A stretch of 46,502 nucleotides of DNA from Bdellovibrionaceae bacterium UBA2466 (lineage in GTDB: Bacteria; Bdellovibrionota; FAC87; UBA2466): contig DDPO01000040.1 of NCBI GenBank assembly GCA_002342225.1, forward strand, positions 1-46,502, written 5' to 3'. Of the stretch, positions 40,849 through 46,502 are shown one piece after another. Positions within the stretch are counted from its first letter, which is position 1, and every line of letters begins with the position of its first letter. The position numbers and the translations under genes are program-made. Under the pieces are notes generated by a model that worked only from the letters and a program-made list of their open reading frames with translations, was not told where the DNA came from and searched no databases.

Positions 40849-42788
40849 AAAAATGCCTCATTACTGGGTTCTCTTTTTAGAAATCCAGTGATGAGGTCCA
40901 TGGGTTCTTTCTCTCCGCCCGGTTTTAGAATCCATTCGAGATAGTCTTTCCCTGTTTCCGTGTTTAAAAGACCTTCGGATTCAAATCGTGTAAACATATC
41001 TTGAGCAAAAACTTTGGACCACATGTATCCATAATAACCTGAATCATACCCTCCCATGAGATGGCCGAAACTTGCTTGAGGTTGTGTTCCATCCTGAATT
41101 GGGATCAACATGATTTCGTTCATCCTCTTTGAGTAAATTTCGGTCGAGTCGACTGTGTCTAGGGAATGGTAATCTAAATCAATAAGTCCAAAAGCGAGCT
41201 GCCTTAGCGTATTTAGGCCTACGTTAAGTAGTTTGGCTTTAATCATTTTATCGACAAGTTCATCGGGAAGCTTTCGATTGGGATCGCTAAAGTGACCGGA
41301 AAGTTTTTGAAGAGTCTTTTTATTCCAAACCCAATTCTCTAGCATTTGAGAAGGGGCTTCGACAAAGTCGGTTTTTACGCTAGTACCTGAGAAAGTAGCA
41401 TACTTAGCTCTGGTTAAGGTCTGGTGCATGATGTGACCAAATTCATGAAATAGTGTTTCAACTTCGCTGTGAGGAAGAAGGGATGGATTCTGAGGCGTTG
41501 GTGGTGAAAAATTAGCAACGATTGCGGAAACCGGCAATTGGTATTCCCCTTTTTCATTCTCAAAACCTTTTAGCATTGTGAAAGCAGCAGCATGGCCATA
41601 TTTTCCTTCGCGTGGAAAGAGATCCATGTAGAAAAAGGAGACCAAAGAATTATTCTTTTCGATTTTATATTTTTTAACACTTTCGTGCCAAACTTCCGCT
41701 TGAGTGTCTTCGATAAACTTAACTCCCAAAAGCTCTTGATAAATATCGAACATACCTTTAATGACAATTTCGAGCGGAAAATACTCCTTAATCGTTTGAG
41801 GATCGACACTGTATTGGGTTTTTCTAATAATATTTTCGTAATAGCGCCAATCCCATGAATTGACTTGGGACTTGTCTGTTTTTAAATTGACACTTTTTTC
41901 ATTCTGTAGAGCCTTGAGCTCAGCTTGCGCTTTTGGCTTAAGTTTTTGAACGAGACTTTCAAGAAACTCTCTTACTTGTCTGGGGGTTTTAGCCATTCTG
42001 CGCTCTAAAACAAATTCAGCATGAGTGGCGTATCCTAACATTTGAGCAAGTTCATTTCTAAGGGAAATGGCCTCTTCAAGTAGAAGTCTGTTAGAGTCTC
42101 CACCTCGATTATTGAATCGGAATTCATATTCTTTCCTTAAATCGGAATTTTCCGCATTTTGCATGCAGGGGTAGTAGTGGGGGTAGGACATTGTGAGTTT
42201 GAATTTACCCGACGGCGTTTTGTCCAAAGAGTCAATATAGCTCTGGGGAAGACCCTTTAGTTGCTCTGAAGTTACTTCGAAAGTGTTGTCTTCATTGACT
42301 AGCCTATTGGCAAATTCAGATTCGATAGAAACAAGTCGTTTTTTTTTGTCGATGAATCTTTGGCGAACTTCCGGACTTAGCTCTAACCCATTTCTCTTGA
42401 ACAAAATCAGATACTCCTCAAAAAGCTTGCTCTCAATTTGTACAAGCGATTCTTTTTTGTCTCGAGCAGCAGTGAGTTTTTTGAAAAGATCTTCCCTCGA
42501 AAAAATCTCAACAAATAGTTGTTGAACTAGATTTTCGCAATAATCTGCAGCTTCTCTGACCTGTGGTTGAGGTGAGACATATTTTAAAAAAACAATTGGA
42601 TTGATTTTATTGTCAAATTCAGTCGTCCGCTTTTCAATTTCAAGCACAATAGATTTGAAGGAACATGTTTGATCTGAAAGCTTTGAGATGCTATCTAAAT
42701 GTGATTTTAGTTTGTTAATTTCGTTCTCACAGATTGAACGAATTTCCTGCGGTGAATAACCGTATTTCAGTTGAGAATGAGAACTCAT
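40830..42788 (-). CDS. M3-family oligopeptidase
   Basis: This 652-residue zinc peptidase is of the thimet oligopeptidase/oligopeptidase A/Dcp family and degrades short peptides in the cytoplasm. The zinc site is His448-Glu449-x2-His452 (HEFGHIMH), with Glu477 in TDFVEAPSQ. MGGYDSGYYGYMW near 600 is the substrate-gripping loop typical of the family. No signal peptide. trxB is upstream with an 8-bp gap, so the two are probably co-transcribed. Exact subfamily is uncertain. Confidence 0.93.
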   Translation of the reverse strand: MSSHSQLKYGYSPQEIRSICENEINKLKSHLDSISKLSDQTCSFKSIVLEIEKRTTEFDNKINPIVFLKYVSPQPQVREAADYCENLVQQLFVEIFSREDLFKKLTAARDKKESLVQIESKLFEEYLILFKRNGLELSPEVRQRFIDKKKRLVSIESEFANRLVNEDNTFEVTSEQLKGLPQSYIDSLDKTPSGKFKLTMSYPHYYPCMQNAENSDLRKEYEFRFNNRGGDSNRLLLEEAISLRNELAQMLGYATHAEFVLERRMAKTPRQVREFLESLVQKLKPKAQAELKALQNEKSVNLKTDKSQVNSWDWRYYENIIRKTQYSVDPQTIKEYFPLEIVIKGMFDIYQELLGVKFIEDTQAEVWHESVKKYKIEKNNSLVSFFYMDLFPREGKYGHAAAFTMLKGFENEKGEYQLPVSAIVANFSPPTPQNPSLLPHSEVETLFHEFGHIMHQTLTRAKYATFSGTSVKTDFVEAPSQMLENWVWNKKTLQKLSGHFSDPNRKLPDELVDKMIKAKLLNVGLNTLRQLAFGLIDLDYHSLDTVDSTEIYSKRMNEIMLIPIQDGTQPQASFGHLMGGYDSGYYGYMWSKVFAQDMFTRFESEGLLNTETGKDYLEWILKPGGEKEPMDLITGFLKREPSNEAFLKSLGL

Positions 42789-42795
42789 GAATATT

Positions 42796-43722
42796 CTAAT
42801 GCAAAGTTTCTAAATATCTCTCTACATCAATAGCCGATTGGCAACCAGAAGCAGCTGCTGTAATAGCTTGACGATAGACAGTATCTTGAACGTCTCCAGC
42901 GGCGAACACTCCATTCTTGCTTGTTCTGGTCGTAGGCCGATGGTTGAGAACGACGTAGCCTTTTGGATCCAAATCTAATTGTCCTTTTAAAAACGAAGTG
43001 TTGGGCTCGTGTCCGATGGCCACAAAAAAGCCCTCGCAGGGAACTTCACTCGTTGCGCCTGTTTTTAAATTTTTAATTTTAGCACCAGTTACACTATCTT
43101 GTCCTAAGACCTCAATGACTTCGGAATCCCATATAAAATTTATTTTGGGGTTCTTAAATGCGCGCTCTTGCATGATTTTAGAAGCTCGCAATGTGTCTTT
43201 TCTGTGAATGACGGTGACGCTCGATGCAAAGCGAGTGAGGAAAGTAGCCTCTTCCATTGCTGAATCACCACCCCCTACAATTACTAATTTTGCACCTTTA
43301 AAGAAAGCACCGTCGCAAGTCGCACAGCTGGAGACACCTTTGCCTAGAAGGCGACTTTCTGATTCTAGTCCCAACCATTTTGTGGCTGCTCCGGTTGCAA
43401 TAATGACAGCCTTAGCCTGAATCTCCTCGCTGCCGATGTAGACCTTTAATGGATAGGAGGAGAAATCAACTTGGGTCACATCTTTTGAAATAAATCGAGT
43501 GCCAAATCTTTCAGCCTGCTTTCGAAAGTTGGCCATCAACTCAGGACCCATCATGCCTTGAGGGAAGCCTGGAAAGTTTTCCACATCGCTAGTTAACATT
43601 AAAAGCCCCCCTGACTGGTATCCTTCGATACATAGAGGGGAAAGGTTGGCTCTGGCAGCATAGATACCTGCAGTATATCCAGCAGGTCCCGAGCCAATGA
43701 TTACTAAATTTTCGACTGCCAT
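42796..43722 (-). CDS. trxB: thioredoxin reductase
   Basis: This 308-residue NADPH-dependent flavoenzyme reduces thioredoxin. FAD motif GSGPAGYTAGIYAARA (10-25), redox-active Cys133-x2-Cys136 (CATCDG), NADPH motif GGGDSAMEEA (150-159), and C-terminal FAD-binding GVFAAGDVQD. Start at 43722 with AGGAGA upstream. It is the first gene of the pair with the M3 peptidase. Confidence 0.97.
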   Translation of the reverse strand: MAVENLVIIGSGPAGYTAGIYAARANLSPLCIEGYQSGGLLMLTSDVENFPGFPQGMMGPELMANFRKQAERFGTRFISKDVTQVDFSSYPLKVYIGSEEIQAKAVIIATGAATKWLGLESESRLLGKGVSSCATCDGAFFKGAKLVIVGGGDSAMEEATFLTRFASSVTVIHRKDTLRASKIMQERAFKNPKINFIWDSEVIEVLGQDSVTGAKIKNLKTGATSEVPCEGFFVAIGHEPNTSFLKGQLDLDPKGYVVLNHRPTTRTSKNGVFAAGDVQDTVYRQAITAAASGCQSAIDVERYLETLH

Positions 43723-43772
43723 AAAAGGTCTCCTAAATTAATGTGCTATCGTAATAATGATTTCTTCATAAT

Positions 43773-44690
43773 TCAACATTCAGTCGAATCTAAAATGTCT
43801 TTCAGAGTTAATTCCAGAGGTCGGAATGAACTCTGGGGGATATATTTTTCCATTTTGGAAGTGTCTATTTTTAGTCCCTTAAATGAGTTGCTGTGAGTCG
43901 CTTGACTAATGATTTGGGCCTCAATTCCTTCAATTTTTAGGATTAAATCGATCATAGCCCCTACTTGAGTTTCCTTAGATGGCGCGATATTGAAGATCTC
44001 AAATCTAGATTGGGGGGTGGAGTTGAGTAAAATTGGGAATGTTTTAATAACATCTCTGGCATCCGTAAATCTGCGGTAACTGTCAGTAGGCCCAACTTCG
44101 AGCGTTTTTCCTCCTGCTTTTTTCAGCTCTTTAATTTTCTTGCAAACATCAGAAGTTACAAATCCAGCGGGCTGATTAGGCCCAATACAGCTATAAAGTC
44201 TTCCCACGACACCGCGTATTTTTGAGTTTTTTTGAGTGAAGCTTTTTAGAGTTTCTTCTGCGAGATATTTAGTAAAGCCATAGGACCCCTCTGGCTTTGC
44301 TTCTGAACGTTCATTGACAGTTGAAGTTTGATTCCCATAGATATGTACCGAGCTCGCAAGAAAGAAATCTACCGGAGAATCGAGCGAAGCTAGAGCATCT
44401 AATAGATATTGGGTGGTCAAGGTATTTTGAAAAAAGTAGGATTCAAAAGAAATTTCTTTAGAAACTTTTGCGATTCCCGCCAAGTGAAACACTTTTTGAG
44501 GTCTTATTCTTTGAACAATCTCTAATACGTGAGTTTTATCTGTGAGATCTACAATTTCATTGTGAAAGTTTGCTCCAGTGGGAGTATTTAGTGCGCATCC
44601 TACAATTGTTTCGTTAGGATATAGGCTTTTTAAATGGGATACCAAGAACTGCCCCAAAAATCCTGAGGATCCCGTAACTAGAGTTGCCAT
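43773..44690 (-). CDS. SDR-family NAD-dependent sugar epimerase/reductase
   Basis: A 305-residue extended SDR. The Rossmann motif TGSSGFLGQFL (6-16) and the catalytic Tyr-x3-Lys (YGFTK near 150) with Ser in ASSVHIYG are present. The layout resembles GDP-4-keto-6-deoxymannose reductase (Rmd) and dTDP-sugar reductases. It faces the rfbB promoter and is likely part of the same nucleotide-sugar pathway. Substrate cannot be settled. Confidence 0.82.
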   Translation of the reverse strand: MATLVTGSSGFLGQFLVSHLKSLYPNETIVGCALNTPTGANFHNEIVDLTDKTHVLEIVQRIRPQKVFHLAGIAKVSKEISFESYFFQNTLTTQYLLDALASLDSPVDFFLASSVHIYGNQTSTVNERSEAKPEGSYGFTKYLAEETLKSFTQKNSKIRGVVGRLYSCIGPNQPAGFVTSDVCKKIKELKKAGGKTLEVGPTDSYRRFTDARDVIKTFPILLNSTPQSRFEIFNIAPSKETQVGAMIDLILKIEGIEAQIISQATHSNSFKGLKIDTSKMEKYIPQSSFRPLELTLKDILDSTEC

Positions 44691-44777
44691 AGCGTTTCCA
44701 CTATAACTGAAGCCTTAAAAGATGACAAAACCAACCTCGAATTGGGCCGATTTTATAGTTTTTAGGGGCTCCGGATA

Positions 44778-44807
44778 GTGACTTTACTAAGCGAATGGGG
44801 CTAAGAT
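44778..44807 (+). promoter_or_regulatory. possible rfbBA promoter
   Basis: GTGACT (44778-44783), 18-bp spacer, TAAGAT (44802-44807), about 35 bp before the rfbB ATG at 44843. Fair match. Confidence 0.4.
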
Positions 44808-44842
44808 AGAACAAAATTCGCATTAAAATTACGAGAAACTCT

Positions 44843-45898
44843 ATGAATATTTTAGTAACCGGTGGCTGTGGTTTTATTGGCTCCCACTTCGTGGAATATT
44901 TTCTTAAAACCTATCCCGAATCAAAAGTTATCAATATAGACAAGCTTACTTATGCTGCTCACCCTGACATGGCCAAACACCTTGGCACTTTAGCCCCCGA
45001 TCGATATTCTTTTTTTCAGTTTGATATCGCTGACTCAAACCTCAAAAGCTGGGCAAAGAATCAAAGCTTCGATGCTATTGTCAATTTCGCAGCAGAGACT
45101 CACGTAGACAGAAGTATCTTAGATCCGGATTCTTTTATTCGGACTAACGTGTTAGGTGTTCAAAATTTGCTAGCGATAGCTCGAGAAAATGGAAACAAAA
45201 GATTCGTTCATGTTTCAACTGATGAGGTTTATGGCTCTTTGAAACCGTCAGATCCAACTTCAGTAGAAACATCCCAGTTAGATCCTAATTCTCCTTATGC
45301 AGCATCTAAGGCCTCTGCAGATCTCATTGCACTCGCTAATGCGAGAACCTATAAGCAACCGGTACTAATCACAAGATGTACAAACAACTATGGACCTTAT
45401 CAGTTTCCCGAGAAGCTCCTTCCGCTTTTGATTGCTAATGCTTTGGAAGACAAACCCATTCCCGTTTATGGAGATGGAAAACAGGTTCGTGACTGGATCT
45501 ACGTGGTCGATCATTGCAGAGGAATAGATGCAGTTCTCCAGAAAGGACGCCCTGGAGAAATCTACAATATCAGTTCATCGGGGGAAGCTCATAATATTGA
45601 TGTGATTAAAAAAGTTTTAGATATGCTTCATAAACCCCATTCTTTGATCACTTTTGTAGGGGATAGACCTGCTCACGATCGAAGATATGGTTTAAATTCA
45701 TCAAAAATTAAGCAAGAACTAGGTTGGTCTCCAAAGACGACTTTTGAAGAGGGATTAAAGAAAACAGTTGATTGGTACTTAAGTAATGTTGACTGGTGGA
45801 AAAAAGTTAGAGGAGCAGAATACTTGAAATATTACCAATCCAACTATGAAAATAAATTCGGTTCTGAGAGCAAAAAACCAAAAGAGGTGAACTCATGA
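44843..45898 (+). CDS. rfbB: dTDP-glucose 4,6-dehydratase
   Basis: This 351-residue SDR makes dTDP-4-keto-6-deoxyglucose, the branch point to rhamnose and other deoxysugars. TGGCGFIGSHF (6-16), HVSTDEVYG (active Thr, Asp, Glu) near 128, catalytic Tyr-x3-Lys in PYAASKASAD, and TNNYGPYQFPEKLLP near 185. It differs from GDP-mannose dehydratase by the STDEVYG and NNYGPYQFPEK patterns. The stop overlaps the rfbA start (ATGA). Confidence 0.95.
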   Translation: MNILVTGGCGFIGSHFVEYFLKTYPESKVINIDKLTYAAHPDMAKHLGTLAPDRYSFFQFDIADSNLKSWAKNQSFDAIVNFAAETHVDRSILDPDSFIRTNVLGVQNLLAIARENGNKRFVHVSTDEVYGSLKPSDPTSVETSQLDPNSPYAASKASADLIALANARTYKQPVLITRCTNNYGPYQFPEKLLPLLIANALEDKPIPVYGDGKQVRDWIYVVDHCRGIDAVLQKGRPGEIYNISSSGEAHNIDVIKKVLDMLHKPHSLITFVGDRPAHDRRYGLNSSKIKQELGWSPKTTFEEGLKKTVDWYLSNVDWWKKVRGAEYLKYYQSNYENKFGSESKKPKEVNS

Positions 45899-46502
45899 AG
45901 GGAGTCGTTTTAGCTGGAGGTACTGGATCTCGTTTGTTTCCTTTGACCAAAGTTACGAACAAGCACCTATTACCTGTCGGTAAAAAGCCAATGATTCTTC
46001 ACCCGATTGATAAGCTCATCAAAGCCGGAATTAAAGAAATCATTATCGTGACTGGGGTCGAACACATGGGGGCAGTTGTTACTCTCCTCGGTTCGGGCAA
46101 GGATTACGGATGTGAGTTTAGTTATAAAGTTCAAGATCAAGCCGGGGGAATTGCACAAGCTCTTGGATTAACCGAGAGTTTCTGCCGAGGATCGAAACTA
46201 TGCGTGATTCTTGGAGATAATATTTTTGAAGATGATCTCAGCAATTTTGCTCAAAAGTTTCATGAACAAAATCGCGGTGCAAAAGTTTTATTGAAAAAAG
46301 TTTCGGATCCGCAGAGGTTTGGAGTGCCTGAGCTCCAAGGCGAAAAAATCGTGGGTATTCAAGAAAAGCCGAAAAACCCGAAAAGCTCCTTCGCGGTGAC
46401 GGGAATCTATTTTTACGATGATCAAATTTTTGACGTCATAAAAACCCTAAAGCCAAGTCGTCGTGGTGAACTTGAGATAACAGATGTGAATAATTTTTAT
46501 AT
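45895..46502 (+). CDS. rfbA: glucose-1-phosphate thymidylyltransferase (partial, runs off the end)
   Basis: The first roughly 202 codons are present and the frame is open to the last base. It begins KGVVLAGGTGSRLFPLT with the nucleotidyltransferase signature (LAGGTGSRL), then LLPVGKKPMI (lysine of the active site), YKVQDQAGGIAQAL, and CVILGDNIFEDDL with catalytic Asp. It makes dTDP-glucose, the substrate of RfbB. The spacing resembles the short (about 240-residue) RmlA form. ATG overlaps the rfbB stop by 4 bp. Confidence 0.93.
   Translation, partial: MKGVVLAGGTGSRLFPLTKVTNKHLLPVGKKPMILHPIDKLIKAGIKEIIIVTGVEHMGAVVTLLGSGKDYGCEFSYKVQDQAGGIAQALGLTESFCRGSKLCVILGDNIFEDDLSNFAQKFHEQNRGAKVLLKKVSDPQRFGVPELQGEKIVGIQEKPKNPKSSFAVTGIYFYDDQIFDVIKTLKPSRRGELEITDVNNFY

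Overview
This window looks like chromosomal core DNA from a Gram-negative bacterium of the Bdellovibrionota (Bdellovibrio-like, Oligoflexia). This is inference. The grounds are gene content and order: rpsB-tsf-pyrH-frr-uppS-cdsA-dxr-rseP; a ribbon-helix-helix gene in front of lepA; carD-ispD-ispF-cysS; yggS next to a DivIVA-type gene; hisS-aspS; a PilZ protein; and many small lineage-specific secreted proteins and lipoproteins. Base composition is AT-leaning and even. I saw no tRNA or rRNA gene, insertion sequence, prophage or CRISPR array.

Layout. 1-1172: the tail of one gene, then a secreted protein of unknown function. 1169-5106 (minus): an aa3/caa3-type cytochrome c oxidase operon, coxB-coxA-coxC-coxD plus a small CxxC membrane protein, with a good promoter at 5220-5248. 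5294-7495 (plus): homogentisate dioxygenase hmgA followed 3 bp later by a haem-oxygenase-fold, probably iron-dependent, enzyme. 7504-9366 (minus): uvrC. 10215-18948 (plus): a long translation, envelope and isoprenoid operon ending in site-2 protease rseP and a PIN-PhoH ATPase. 19051-21672: an RHH regulator, lepA and lepB. 21659-24893 (minus): carD, ispD, ispF and cysS. 25129-27016 (plus): maf, yggS and a DivIVA-like protein. 27013-28232 (minus): a TPR/SH3 membrane protein and an HTH coiled-coil protein. 28359-30032 (plus): an acidic membrane protein, a PilZ protein and a lipoprotein. 30035-33101 (minus): aspS and hisS. 33404-35622 (plus): a lipoprotein metalloprotease followed by a separate protein that resembles the fungalysin/thermolysin propeptide. 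35619-36981 (minus): two exported proteins. 37241-40825: a small exported protein, a MazG-like pyrophosphohydrolase, a GT4 glycosyltransferase, cysteine dioxygenase and a stand-alone DUF2090 (IolC C-terminal-like) aldolase. 40830-43722 (minus): an M3 oligopeptidase and trxB. 43773 to the end: a nucleotide-sugar locus with an SDR epimerase/reductase (minus) divergent from rfbB and a truncated rfbA.

How the parts work together. The 10-25 kb block joins translation factors (rpsB, tsf, frr, lepA, cysS), UMP kinase, undecaprenyl-PP and CDP-DAG synthesis, three enzymes of the MEP isoprenoid pathway (dxr, ispD, ispF) and envelope proteolysis (rseP, lepB). The Cox operon is the terminal respiratory oxidase. 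HmgA opens the homogentisate ring in aromatic amino acid breakdown, and cysteine dioxygenase oxidises cysteine, which fits an amino-acid-fed, possibly predatory, lifestyle (inference).

The most unusual items are the protease/propeptide pair in separate genes and reversed order, the HDO-like enzyme coupled to hmgA, a three-PDZ RseP, a cysteine dioxygenase that keeps the Cys of the Cys-Tyr cofactor, and a structured leader in front of rpsB. I found no clearly new multi-gene defence or mobile system.
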